Source: Methylocystis sp. L43
GTDB lineage: Bacteria; Pseudomonadota; Alphaproteobacteria; Rhizobiales; Beijerinckiaceae
Direction of reading: 5' to 3'
NCBI RefSeq assembly: GCF_015709525.1
Contig: NZ_JADNRA010000030.1
Coordinates: forward strand, 62,001 to 126,000
Length of the DNA stretch: 64,000 bases
The position numbers and the translations under genes were made by a program. The notes beneath the pieces were generated by a model. That model did not search any database. It had not been told where the DNA came from and worked only from the letters and a program-made list of their open reading frames with translations. Shown here piece after piece: positions 8,815 to 18,724 of the stretch. Positions within the stretch are counted from its first letter, which is position 1; every line of letters starts with the position of its first letter.

Positions 8815-10103
8815 CGGCTGATCCTTCTAGAAAGCCACGCGCTGACGCGATCGCTGAGAAACGCCCTCAACTGCTCATCCTCGATTGCGTCCATCGCCTC
8901 ATTGGCGAAACCTTCGATAAGCAAGGCTTCGGCCTCGCGGCGCGGCAGTCCGCGCGCGGTGAGATAAAACAACTGATCCTTGTCGAGCCTGCCGCACGTT
9001 GCGCCATGGCCGCATTGCACGTCGTCGGCGAAGATTTCGAGTTCCGGCTTGTTGTTCATCGCCGCCTGCTCAGAGAGCAGAAGCGCCTTCGACTGCATGA
9101 CGCCGTCCGTCTTCTGCGCGCCCGGACGCACAATGACCTTGCCCTGAAATACGCCGACGCTCTGGTCATCGAGGATATTGCGAAAAACCTCCCGGCTTTC
9201 GCCGCATGGTTTTGCGTGATCCATGATGAGGGTCGTGTCGGCGTGCAAGCGGCCGCGTCCCAAAGTCGCGCCGTTAAAGACCGCCTTCGCGTTCTCACCG
9301 TCGAGGCGCGCGAAGATCTGCCTTCGGTTCAGCCCTTCGCCTTCGATCAGCGCGAAGGAATTGATCATGGCCCCTGCGTCGAGATGCGCGAGCAGCGACG
9401 CGACGCGGATCGCCTGATCGACGCCGCCCGAGAAATGAGTGACGAGTTCGAGGCGTGCGCCTGGCGCCAATCGAAGGACGAGGGCGCTGTTGTCCTGCGC
9501 CGGCGCAGACGAAAGCGCGCCAAGCGTTTCGATCATTGTCGCTCGAGCGCCCTCGCCCAGCATGACCAGCGCACGCGTATAGGTCGACTGTGCGGATTCC
9601 GCGGACGCCAACGTCGCGAGTTCGATCGCGCGGTCGATCGCAGCGCCCGGCGCGATCTGAATGACGACGCCGTCCTGCATCAGCGCCGCATTGAGCGCGA
9701 GGATCGGGTCCTGCGCGCCAATATCGGCGCTGGCGAGCGCTGACAGGACATGCGGCTCGCCCTGCGCCAGCGCGTCGCGCAGCGATTGCGCGACGACGCC
9801 ATCGGGAAGCCGCGCGATATCCGAAAGATCTGGTCGGAAAACGCCGTCGAGCGTGACGAGCCGCAGAGAATCATGCGCGCGCGGCAGTGACAATGCGGCG
9901 CGGGAGGCGGTGGCGAGCGGCGCCGGCCGGCCCATCGCCGTTTTCAGGTCCGTGTAATGCCATGACTCCACGCGCCGGTTCGGCACGCCAGACTCGGAGA
10001 ATGACGCCCAGCCGGCCGCGCGCAGACGCGGCGCGCCCTTGTCGCGCATCTCTTCGTAAAAGGAGGAAAGCGTCGCTTCCGCTTCGCTCGCCAGCTTGAT
10101 CAT
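8811..10103 (-). CDS. sufD: Fe-S cluster assembly protein SufD
   Basis: Scaffold subunit that pairs with SufB and the ATPase SufC to build Fe-S clusters. The 430-residue protein has the SufB/D beta-helix core and the family C-terminal segment, with CGHGATCGRLDKDQLFYLTA followed by GLPRREAEALLIEGF. The N-terminal WHYTDLKTAMGRP motif is characteristic of SufD. It begins three bases after the sufC stop and overlaps sufS by four bases, so the block is tightly coupled. Confidence 0.95.
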   Translation of the reverse strand: MIKLASEAEATLSSFYEEMRDKGAPRLRAAGWASFSESGVPNRRVESWHYTDLKTAMGRPAPLATASRAALSLPRAHDSLRLVTLDGVFRPDLSDIARLPDGVVAQSLRDALAQGEPHVLSALASADIGAQDPILALNAALMQDGVVIQIAPGAAIDRAIELATLASAESAQSTYTRALVMLGEGARATMIETLGALSSAPAQDNSALVLRLAPGARLELVTHFSGGVDQAIRVASLLAHLDAGAMINSFALIEGEGLNRRQIFARLDGENAKAVFNGATLGRGRLHADTTLIMDHAKPCGESREVFRNILDDQSVGVFQGKVIVRPGAQKTDGVMQSKALLLSEQAAMNNKPELEIFADDVQCGHGATCGRLDKDQLFYLTARGLPRREAEALLIEGFANEAMDAIEDEQLRAFLSDRVSAWLSRRISR

Positions 10104-10106
10104 CGC

Positions 10107-10859
10107 TTATGCCGCCTCTTGCGCGATGTAATCCTGATAGCCGCGCTCTTCCAGCTCCAGAGCAAGTTCCGGACCGCCCGACCGCATGATGCGCCCCTGC
10201 GCCATCACATGCACCGAATCTGGCCTGATATATTCGAGCAGGCGCTGATAATGGGTAATGACGATGAAGGCGCGCTCGGGCGAGCGGAGCGCGTTGACGC
10301 CGTCCGCGACGACGCGCAGCGCATCGATGTCGAGTCCCGAATCCGTCTCATCGAGGATCGCGAGACGCGGCTGCAGGAGCGCCATCTGCAGGATTTCCAT
10401 CCGTTTCTTCTCGCCGCCGGAGAATCCGGCGTTGAGCGGCCGGCGCAGCATGTCCTGCGCGATGCCGAGCGACGCCGCGGCCTCCTTGACGCGCTTCATG
10501 AACTCCGGCGTCTGCAATTCCGGCTCGCCGCGGGCGCGCCGCTGCGCGTTGAGCGCGGCCTTCAAAAAGGTCATCGTCGCGACGCCGGGAATTTCGACGG
10601 GATACTGAAAGGCGAGAAAGACGCCCTTGGCGGCGCGTTCCGCTGGATCAAGGTCGAGAATGTTCTCTCCGTTGAGCCGCACGTCGCCTGTCGTCGCCTC
10701 ATAGCCTTCGCGCCCGGCGATGACGTAGGAGAGCGTCGATTTGCCCGTCCCGTTCGGCCCCATGATCGCCGCGACTTCTCCGGCCTTAACGCTGAGCGTC
10801 AGGCCTTTGAGGATTTCCCGCTCGCCGACGGAGACATGAAGATCCTTGATTTCGAGCAT
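10107..10859 (-). CDS. sufC: Fe-S cluster assembly ATPase SufC
   Basis: ABC-type ATPase that energises the SufBCD scaffold in the cytoplasm; it is not a transporter. Walker A is GPNGTGKST (residues 34-42), the signature is FSGGEKKRMEI and Walker B is LAILDETDSGLD. The ATG at 10859 overlaps the stop of the upstream toxin gene as TGATG; a TTG one codon earlier is an alternative. In other alphaproteobacteria sufC normally follows sufB directly, but here a toxin-antitoxin pair sits between them. Confidence 0.96.
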   Translation of the reverse strand: MLEIKDLHVSVGEREILKGLTLSVKAGEVAAIMGPNGTGKSTLSYVIAGREGYEATTGDVRLNGENILDLDPAERAAKGVFLAFQYPVEIPGVATMTFLKAALNAQRRARGEPELQTPEFMKRVKEAAASLGIAQDMLRRPLNAGFSGGEKKRMEILQMALLQPRLAILDETDSGLDIDALRVVADGVNALRSPERAFIVITHYQRLLEYIRPDSVHVMAQGRIMRSGGPELALELEERGYQDYIAQEAA

Positions 10860-11143
10860 CAATTCAGTCCCTCGAGCCGTCGCCTAATATGCACATAGCG
10901 AACCACTTCCACGCGGTCTCCGAGCAACTGGTACAGGATGAGATAGGCGCCGCTTATCGCGCTTCTCACGCCTTTCCCGATGTCCGGTTGCTCTCGTCCG
11001 ATGTGCGGATGTAAGCCCAACAATCTCGTTTTCCTTTCCAGCGCATCCAACGTCCGATCCGCCGCGGTCTCATTCTCTTTTGCGATATAAGACCAGATCT
11101 CGATTAAGTCCTCTTCAGCGCGCGCCGTGCGAACGATGCGCAT
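10859..11143 (-). CDS. Type II toxin, RelE/ParE superfamily
   Basis: The 94-residue basic protein fits the ParE/RelE fold: an N-terminal helix (ARAEEDLIEIWSYIAKEN), a helical hairpin, then VRSAISGAYLILYQLLGD and VEVVRYVHIRRRL, the strand-rich C-terminal core with conserved Arg residues. Toxins of this family act on DNA gyrase or on ribosome-bound mRNA; the target cannot be told here. It starts 6 bp after the antitoxin gene and its stop overlaps the sufC start (TGATG). The frame looks complete. Lying in the suf transcript, it would be co-expressed with Fe-S assembly genes. Confidence 0.87.
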   Translation of the reverse strand: MRIVRTARAEEDLIEIWSYIAKENETAADRTLDALERKTRLLGLHPHIGREQPDIGKGVRSAISGAYLILYQLLGDRVEVVRYVHIRRRLEGLN

Positions 11144-11149
11144 GGAGAA

Positions 11150-11406
11150 TTAGCTCTGTGAATGACGACGGCGCGCCTCGGCTTTGATTTCATCGATCTC
11201 GCCGAAACGCCCGGAGCCGCTTTCGACGCCTTCACGCCAAAGCCGGCGTAATTCCTCGACGTCTGTCCTCTCGACAAGCCGCTCGGTGCGCCATTGCGCG
11301 ACAGCGGCGCGAATAGCGTCATTCTCCGACTCGAACTCGCCGCAAGCGACTGCCGCAGCAAGCTCCGATTCAAGCTCCTCCGGGAGAGAAACATTCAACG
11401 TGCGCA

Positions 11407-11407
<1 letters not shown>
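11150..11407 (-). CDS. Type II antitoxin, ParD-like ribbon-helix-helix protein
   Basis: An 85-residue protein with an N-terminal ribbon-helix-helix DNA-binding segment (MRTLNVSLPEELESELAAAV, then GEFESENDAIRAAVAQW) and an acidic/basic C-terminal tail expected to wrap the toxin. It precedes the ParE-like toxin by 6 bp, the usual antitoxin-first order. Its ATG overlaps the sufB stop codon (TGATG); a GTG one codon earlier (11410) is also possible. The stop-start overlaps on both sides of the pair tie it translationally to sufB and sufC. Confidence 0.87.
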
Positions 11408-12876
<1,469 letters not shown>

Positions 12877-12964
12877 CTGTCTTTCTCCTCGTCACGACGG
12901 GTTCAAGGCCCGTCGGCCGATCGTTCCGCCGCCGCCTGAGCGTAGGCGCCCTCTTAGGCGTCGA

Positions 12965-14122
12965 CTAGGCGGCGAAATGCCGGGACCTCATGCGATCCAC
13001 GACACGTGCAAGAACCTTTCCGAACTGTTCTACATCCTCTTGCGTCGAAGACCAACCGAAACTGGCCCTCAGCGCCTCCCTTTCCGCCGCGCCCATCGCC
13101 GCAAGCACGTGCGATTCCGTCATTTTGCCTGAAGAACAGGCTGAGCCTGCTGAAAGCGCGACATTCTCAAGGTCAAGCGCCATCAACATTGTGCGTGGGG
13201 CGAGGCCGGGAAGTGAGAAAGCGCTGGCGTTTGGCGCGCGCGGCGCCCTTGAACCGTAGAATCGGGCGTCGGGCGCGACTTTCAAGACTTGCCGCTCCAG
13301 CGCGTCGCGCAAATCTGCGAGTCGGGACGCCTCTCCTGCCAAATCTGCGGTCGCCGAATTCAGCGCCGCTGCAAAGCCGGCGATTCCGGCGACATTCTCC
13401 GTCCCCGCGCGGCGTCCGAACTCCTGGCCGCCGCCGCGAAGCGCCGGCGCCTCCAGATGCAGGCTCTCGTCACGAAAGGCGAGCGCGCCGACGCCCATGG
13501 GCCCGCCCAGCTTATGTGAGGAAAAGAACATTATATCCGCGCCAGTCGTCGCGAATGTCGTCTTCAGTCGCCCGACGGATTGCACGGCGTCGCAGACAAG
13601 GACGCCTTTCGCCGCATGGATCAGCGCGGCCGCCTCTGCGACGGGCTGGATGACGCCGGTTTCATTGTTGACGGCCTGCAGCGCGAGCATCAGGCGGCCG
13701 CCGGAGCGCCGCGCCAGCGCCTCTTCCAGCGCGTCGAGCGAAATGACGCCTTCCGGAGTCAAAGGAAGGGTTTCAACTGCGTCGGGCGGAAAGCGATGGC
13801 CCTGCAGGACGCAGTGATGCTCGCCAGCGCCGATCAGCAGGACGTGGATGGGCGCTTCGTCGCCCTCTCGGCGAAGCGCCGGCGTAAGCGCGAGATTCGC
13901 CGCCTCTGTCGCGCCGCTGGTGAAGACGACGCTGCGCCGCGGCGCGCCGATCGCTTGCGCGACCGCGGCGCGCGCGTCTTCGAGCAGCGCCTTCGCCGCC
14001 CTCCCCTCGGCATGGACGGAGGAAGGATTGCCGAGCGTCTCCAGCGCATCGAGCATCGCCGTCCGCGCCTGCGGGCGCAGCGGCGATGTCGCATTGTGGT
14101 CGATATAGACGCGGGCGGACAT
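12965..14122 (-). CDS. Cysteine desulfurase (group I, IscS/NifS-like)
   Basis: PLP-dependent sulfur donor heading the suf operon. The 385-residue protein starts with YIDHNATSPLRP, carries the PLP lysine in SSHKLGGPMG (Lys204) and the catalytic loop cysteine in SAGSACSSGK (Cys329), the SSG-type motif of group I enzymes. I chose the ATG at 14122 because GAGG lies just upstream and a TATAAT box sits about 23 bp before it; upstream in-frame extension would enter the VWA gene. The operon therefore encodes both a group I and a group II (SufS) desulfurase, which is usual for Rhizobiales. Confidence 0.93.
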   Translation of the reverse strand: MSARVYIDHNATSPLRPQARTAMLDALETLGNPSSVHAEGRAAKALLEDARAAVAQAIGAPRRSVVFTSGATEAANLALTPALRREGDEAPIHVLLIGAGEHHCVLQGHRFPPDAVETLPLTPEGVISLDALEEALARRSGGRLMLALQAVNNETGVIQPVAEAAALIHAAKGVLVCDAVQSVGRLKTTFATTGADIMFFSSHKLGGPMGVGALAFRDESLHLEAPALRGGGQEFGRRAGTENVAGIAGFAAALNSATADLAGEASRLADLRDALERQVLKVAPDARFYGSRAPRAPNASAFSLPGLAPRTMLMALDLENVALSAGSACSSGKMTESHVLAAMGAAEREALRASFGWSSTQEDVEQFGKVLARVVDRMRSRHFAA

Positions 14123-14144
14123 GGGCCTCGATTTCGGTTGCCGC

Positions 14145-14150
14145 ATTATA
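14145..14150 (-). promoter_or_regulatory. Candidate -10 box of the suf operon promoter
   Basis: A perfect TATAAT on the minus strand lies 22 bp before the desulfurase start codon. The matching -35 position falls inside the palindrome at 14161-14192, with no TTGACA, which would suit an activator- or repressor-controlled promoter. Inferred from sequence only. Confidence 0.45.
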
Positions 14151-14160
14151 GCAGAGCGCG

Positions 14161-14192
14161 GCGGCGCAGGCGCGTTCACGCGCCTGCGCCGC
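14161..14192. other. Perfect 14-bp inverted repeat with TTCA loop
   Basis: GCGGCGCAGGCGCG and its exact complement are separated by four bases, between the VWA stop codon and the suf operon. On the minus strand it lies 24 bp after the VWA stop, so it could be a transcription terminator, but no T-run follows. It also overlaps the expected -35 area of the suf promoter, so an operator role is possible. Confidence 0.6.
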
Positions 14193-14216
14193 TCCTCACG
14201 AAAAGGTTGCGCGCCC

Positions 14217-16259
14217 TTACGGCCGCGCCGATTTGGCCAGCCGCGCAAGATTAACGAACTCCGCGCGGTAGCCGAATGGATCGTCGCCCTTGGCGCCCTG
14301 CGCGAGCGCGATCACATCGTCATAGCCATATTCGCCGAGATAGGGCGCGCCTTTCAGCAACTGGGCGAAGGCCGCCACGGCGATGGAGAAACGCACGTCC
14401 TGCGGCGCGTGCGCGATGCTTTCAACGCTTGGCGATTCGGCGATCGGCTGCGTGATGAGCCGTGAGGCCTCCTCCTTCGGCAGCTTGTAGCGCAGCTTGA
14501 GGAAGCCGAGCTCGCTTTCCGCACGCGCCTGCGCCGCGACCGGCGCCGGCGTCTTCTTGCCGTAACGCAGATCGTCAACGAGCTTCTTTTCAGCGTCGAC
14601 TGGCGTGATCTCGTAGATCGCGGTGACGCGGTGACCGGAGCCGACATCGCCTGCGTCCACCTTGTCGTTGTTGAAATCCTCGCGGCGCAGCGCGCGGGTT
14701 TCATAACCGATCAGGCGATATTCGGAGACGCGGGCGGGATTCCACTCCACCTGGATTTTGACGTCCTTGGCGATAGGAAAGAGCGTCGACGACGCTTCAT
14801 CGACGAGCGCTTTGCGCGCTTCGTTGAGAGTGTCGACATAGACCGCCGCGCCATTGCCGTTCTGCGCAAGCGCCTGCATCAGCGCGTCATTGTAATTGCC
14901 CTGGCCGACGCCGAGTATCGACAGGAAAACGCCCTTCTCGCGCTTCCGTTCGATCAGCCCTTTCAATTCGCTCTGATCGGTGACGCCGACATTGAAATCG
15001 CCGTCGGTGGCGAGGATCACGCGATTGACCGCCGTCTTATCAAAATTGCTTTCGGCCAGGCGGTAGGCGTCCTGAATGCCTTGCGCGCCGGCGGTCGAGT
15101 CGCCCGCGCCGAGCGCGTCGATCGCCGCGAGAATTTTGGCCTTGTCGGCAATCTTCGTCGGCTCCAGCGCGACGCCGGAGCCAGACGCGTAGGTGACGAC
15201 CGCGACCGTGTCTTCAGGCTTCAACTCGTCGACCAGCATCCGCAGCGCGTTCTTGACGAGCGGCAGCCGATCCTGCGGCGACATGGAGCCCGACACGTCG
15301 ATCAAAAACACGAGATTGGCGCGCGGGCGCTCGGCGCTTTGCAGCGCATAGCCCTGTATCGCCACATGCACGAGGCGATTGCCGGCGCTCCACGGGCTCG
15401 GCGTCACCGTGATCGTCGGCTTGAATGGCGTCTGCGCGCTCTCGGGCTTCGGATAGTCGTAAGGGAAGTAATTGACGAACTCCTCGACCCGCACCGAATC
15501 TTTCGGCGGCAGGCGCCCGGCGTTAAGCGCGCGGCGCGCGAAGGCGTAGGAGGCGGTGTCGACGTCGATCGAGAAGGTGGAAACGGGCTCCGTCGCCGCT
15601 GACTTGACGGGGTTCGTCTCCTTTGACTCGAACCTGTCGCGAAATTCGCTCTCAGGCGCGACATTCGTATCAACCGACATCGGCGGCCGGACGCCTTCTG
15701 CGTTCATCGCGGCGACCGGTTTCGCGGGCTGAATCGAGCGCGACAGCCGCTGCGCGGCGCCGTCTCGAACCGAACCGGCGAGGCGCGGAGGCGGCGCAGC
15801 GACACCATCGGCTCGGCCGCCAAGCGCGCCCGCCGTCTTCGCTCTCTCTTCTCGTGGCGCCGAGGGCGCAGGCGCTGGCTGAACTGCCGCCGGCGCCTCC
15901 ATGCGCGGCGCTACGGCGACCTCGGTCGGCGGCGCGGCGCGGCCGATTGGAGGACTGGATATGCTCCCGCCGCCCGGCGCATAGTTGCGCGAAAGCATAA
16001 AGGCGGCGGGCGCGCCGATCATCAGCGCGGCGATCGAGGCCGCGAGCGCGCGATTGAAATAGAACGTCTGACGCATCTTTCTTTTCCCTTCCGATGGAGA
16101 GGATGCGTAACTGAGACGTTGCGGCGCGGCCGATCCTTGGGCCTCGGCTGCGCTTTTTTCAAAAGCGGCCATCGCCGCCGCGAGCGCTGCGCGCTTCGCC
16201 TCGCCCTCGGGCGGCGGGACGGGCGCGTCTTTAAGGCGCGTAAGATCCGGTTCGATCAT
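14217..16259 (-). CDS. Membrane-anchored VWA-domain protein (YfbK/DUF3520 type)
   Basis: A 680-residue protein with a short cytoplasmic N-terminus (1-65, Ala/Glu-rich helix), one membrane segment at about 70-89, a Pro/Ala-rich linker (100-180), and a periplasmic von Willebrand factor A region whose MIDAS motif is DVSGSM (321-326). The pre-VWA block SIDVDTASYAFARRALNAG and the C-terminal region are those of the YfbK family. Its ATG overlaps the stop of the ECF sigma factor gene (ATGA), the position usually held by an anti-sigma factor. I infer that the cytoplasmic N-terminus may bind the sigma factor. Confidence 0.88.
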   Translation of the reverse strand: MIEPDLTRLKDAPVPPPEGEAKRAALAAAMAAFEKSAAEAQGSAAPQRLSYASSPSEGKRKMRQTFYFNRALAASIAALMIGAPAAFMLSRNYAPGGGSISSPPIGRAAPPTEVAVAPRMEAPAAVQPAPAPSAPREERAKTAGALGGRADGVAAPPPRLAGSVRDGAAQRLSRSIQPAKPVAAMNAEGVRPPMSVDTNVAPESEFRDRFESKETNPVKSAATEPVSTFSIDVDTASYAFARRALNAGRLPPKDSVRVEEFVNYFPYDYPKPESAQTPFKPTITVTPSPWSAGNRLVHVAIQGYALQSAERPRANLVFLIDVSGSMSPQDRLPLVKNALRMLVDELKPEDTVAVVTYASGSGVALEPTKIADKAKILAAIDALGAGDSTAGAQGIQDAYRLAESNFDKTAVNRVILATDGDFNVGVTDQSELKGLIERKREKGVFLSILGVGQGNYNDALMQALAQNGNGAAVYVDTLNEARKALVDEASSTLFPIAKDVKIQVEWNPARVSEYRLIGYETRALRREDFNNDKVDAGDVGSGHRVTAIYEITPVDAEKKLVDDLRYGKKTPAPVAAQARAESELGFLKLRYKLPKEEASRLITQPIAESPSVESIAHAPQDVRFSIAVAAFAQLLKGAPYLGEYGYDDVIALAQGAKGDDPFGYRAEFVNLARLAKSARP

Positions 16260-16816
16260 CGCGCGGGCTCCAACTGGTTCTTCAGACGTTTTCGCGCCTC
16301 ATGCAGATGCCACGACACGGTCTTCTCCGAACAACCCATCAGCGCCGCCGCCTCGCCATGCGACAGGTCTTGCGCATAGACGAGCAGCACGGCGTCGCGT
16401 TGCTGATCCGGCAGGGCGCGCACCACGCGCCAAAGGTCCTGCCCCATGATTTCGTCCTCTGGGGTGTCGCCGTCGGCGCCGTCCACAAGCGCCGACATTC
16501 GCGCTGGTTCGAGCGCCACAATTTTGCGCCGCGCCCGGATGTGGTCGACCGCGGTCGTATAGGCGATGCGATAGGCCCAGGTCGTAAAGGCGCAGTCATT
16601 GCGAAAGGCGCTCATCCCCGTCGCCATCTTCACCATTGCGTCCTGAGCGATGTCCTGCGCCTCGGCGCGCGCGCCGCACCAGCGCCAGGCGAGCGCATAG
16701 ACGCGGTCGTAATGGCGCTCGGCCAGCGCGGCGAAGGCGGCAGCCTCGCCGGCGGCCGCCCGTCGCGCCAATTCGCCATCGGTGTCTTCGCCCGGCAAGT
16801 CGCCCCCGTTATTCAA
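16256..16816 (-). CDS. ECF-type RNA polymerase sigma factor
   Basis: A 186-residue extracytoplasmic-function sigma factor with region 2 (AERHYDRVYALAWRWCG, then AEAQDIAQDAMVKMATGM and FTTWAYRIAYTTAVDHIRARR) and region 4 (ALPDQQRDAVLLVYAQDLSH followed by GEAAALMGCSEKTVSWHLHEARKRL). No ATG is available upstream of region 2; the frame begins at a TTG (16816) with a second TTG at 16798, so the start is uncertain. It overlaps the VWA gene by four bases and the two form a likely regulatory pair. Target promoters are unknown. Confidence 0.9.
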   Translation of the reverse strand: MNNGGDLPGEDTDGELARRAAAGEAAAFAALAERHYDRVYALAWRWCGARAEAQDIAQDAMVKMATGMSAFRNDCAFTTWAYRIAYTTAVDHIRARRKIVALEPARMSALVDGADGDTPEDEIMGQDLWRVVRALPDQQRDAVLLVYAQDLSHGEAAALMGCSEKTVSWHLHEARKRLKNQLEPAR

Positions 16817-16883
16817 TCCCGTCGAGACTATGGACGGCTGTGACCGCGAATTCCTTGGGTCGGAAAAATAGCTAGCATAAGAC

Positions 16884-18494
16884 TCAATGCTTCGCCGACC
16901 CCGGCGGATTACGCTTCAACTCTTCGAGGGCCGCTTTTATTGCGAGGCGAATATCGTGCGGCGCGTCTTCAAGCAGCTTAATCACTTGCTCCTCGCGCGC
17001 CGCCATTACGGTCCCAATCTTTTGAACTAACACCGACCTTGTGGCGAAATCCGAGGAGACCGCCCCCGAATAGAAAGCCGCCACCAACGTAAAAGCTTTA
17101 AGCACCATCCCTTTCGTCGCTAAAAGACCACGTGCATGCGCCTTACCGCTAAGGTATCCTTCCTGTTCCAGCGTCTTGATTAGGGCGGATATGAGCGCAC
17201 GATCCTGCTCTGAGATAATACCCTTTTCGCCAGCGGAGTTGATGATTGTCGTAGCGGGTTCGAACAGTTCTCTGCGCGCGAGGTATGCTCCCGCTTGATC
17301 ATCTAGCTCGCGCGCGGTTGGGAATGAACGCACCCAGGGTGCGGCGGTCCGGATTAGATCGAAGAACTCACGCCGAATATCAGCATCCAGCGGTGCGATG
17401 TTGCTATTACGCTGTTCACGCAGTCGGTTATCCTGATCGAGAAAGCCGCCCAACACGGCGCAAGCGTCGTAAACAAATACGATACGCGAAGGAATCTCAG
17501 AGATATCTCGATCGACCTCAACGCAGAAGCGCATGGCGGCTGATTCGAAACCTTCCCACCCATAACGATCATCGAAGTCACTACACCGAGCTGCAAAGGC
17601 CTGCGCCTTTTGTCGGACGAGCGCATGTAGATTCTTGGTGGGGACTTCTTCTGCTGCCGCGAAATCACTGTCGACGCCTTTAGCGTCAATGGCCAGTAAC
17701 CCTTGTTCTTCAATCCACCGTTGACCAATCGGGGCATCCAGCATTGTCGAGAGAGCCGACGTCCATTCAGCTGCGTCTCCCTTCGGGAGGTGCTCCTTGA
17801 TCCAGCGGTTCGCAACCGCCGGGCCTTGGTTCCAAATTTCGCTAGGAACGCTCGCGAAGGCTAGCTCATACTCCGCAACGTCTAAGCGGCCAGAGATACG
17901 GTCTTCATACCAATTTATCCAAACGTCCCAGTGCGCTTCTGCAGACAATCTTTGCTTTAGTCGTTTCCAGCTGTCGCTAGCCCACCTGGGAAATTTCGTA
18001 GGCCAGAGCGGCGCCCGAAGTAAACTTTTTGCAGACCCTCCGTTTTCAATGACCTTTAGATCAGCAATCGTGTTGTCCCAGACGTCTGATCCGTAAGCGT
18101 AATCATATTCGAGTGCGTAAATTGCATAGGCGCCATAGGTGGCTCCGCTTGCCGAAGAAGCCAGTGCGTCTTTTGTTTGAGAAGATGCTGTATAAGCCGT
18201 GTAGGCCGCAACAGTGTCTACGAATATCGATCCATTTACTATGTCCGACGTAAATGCGCTTACCGCATGGAAATTTATCGTAGCGCCCCTTGCCAAGGCG
18301 GCCGCTCGAAAGCGACCAGCTACCTGAGAGTCGATGTCTCTTGGCTGAACTGCTTTGCCTAAATTCGCCCAAATTGTGCGCAACGCGGCGCGCGAAGCGA
18401 TAACTGTCGCAACCTCCCGAGGCTGCAACATGAACCACGCCTCAAGCTGCTCTCGGGTCTCGAATTTTGAACTAGCATTGGAGCTATCGTTCAT
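16884..18494 (-). CDS. Large uncharacterised protein on a lower-GC segment
   Basis: A 536-residue soluble protein without signal peptide. The N-terminus is helical (KFETREQLEAWFMLQPREVA, ASRAALRTIW); residues about 80-140 are Ala/Tyr/Ser-rich (VAAYTAYTASSQTKDALASS); then come an AHWDVWINWYEDRISGR motif and IWNQGPAVANRWIKEHLP. From memory this Trp-rich block recurs in uncharacterised alphaproteobacterial proteins. No catalytic motif is visible. Its base composition is visibly more AT-rich than both flanks, suggesting horizontal acquisition. I chose the ATG at 18494 because GGAG precedes it. It stands alone: a sigma gene follows on the same strand after 67 bp and a divergent hydrolase lies upstream. 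Confidence 0.75.
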   Translation of the reverse strand: MNDSSNASSKFETREQLEAWFMLQPREVATVIASRAALRTIWANLGKAVQPRDIDSQVAGRFRAAALARGATINFHAVSAFTSDIVNGSIFVDTVAAYTAYTASSQTKDALASSASGATYGAYAIYALEYDYAYGSDVWDNTIADLKVIENGGSAKSLLRAPLWPTKFPRWASDSWKRLKQRLSAEAHWDVWINWYEDRISGRLDVAEYELAFASVPSEIWNQGPAVANRWIKEHLPKGDAAEWTSALSTMLDAPIGQRWIEEQGLLAIDAKGVDSDFAAAEEVPTKNLHALVRQKAQAFAARCSDFDDRYGWEGFESAAMRFCVEVDRDISEIPSRIVFVYDACAVLGGFLDQDNRLREQRNSNIAPLDADIRREFFDLIRTAAPWVRSFPTARELDDQAGAYLARRELFEPATTIINSAGEKGIISEQDRALISALIKTLEQEGYLSGKAHARGLLATKGMVLKAFTLVAAFYSGAVSSDFATRSVLVQKIGTVMAAREEQVIKLLEDAPHDIRLAIKAALEELKRNPPGSAKH

Positions 18495-18724
18495 GAAAAT
18501 CTCCGCAATGCACGATGCGGGGCTCACCGGAAAAGGGCAAGGAACGAAAGTCGATCTGGCCCTTCTTCCTGGTCCGCCGGGCGCGGTGGCTTGAATCGAA
18601 CGTTCCTCTCAGCGGCTAGCTATGCTGTATCGAAGGTGTAGCGCGCCCCTCGCAGAATTTCCTTGCATTTTACACCAGCCCGCGTGGTAGAAGGCGCGCC
18701 TGCCAGTTTCGCAAGGGATTCCGA

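Noticed and set aside
18560-18640. tRNA-like stretch (GGCTTGAATCGAAC)
   Set aside because: No complete cloverleaf could be drawn on either strand; the match is limited to a T-loop-like segment.
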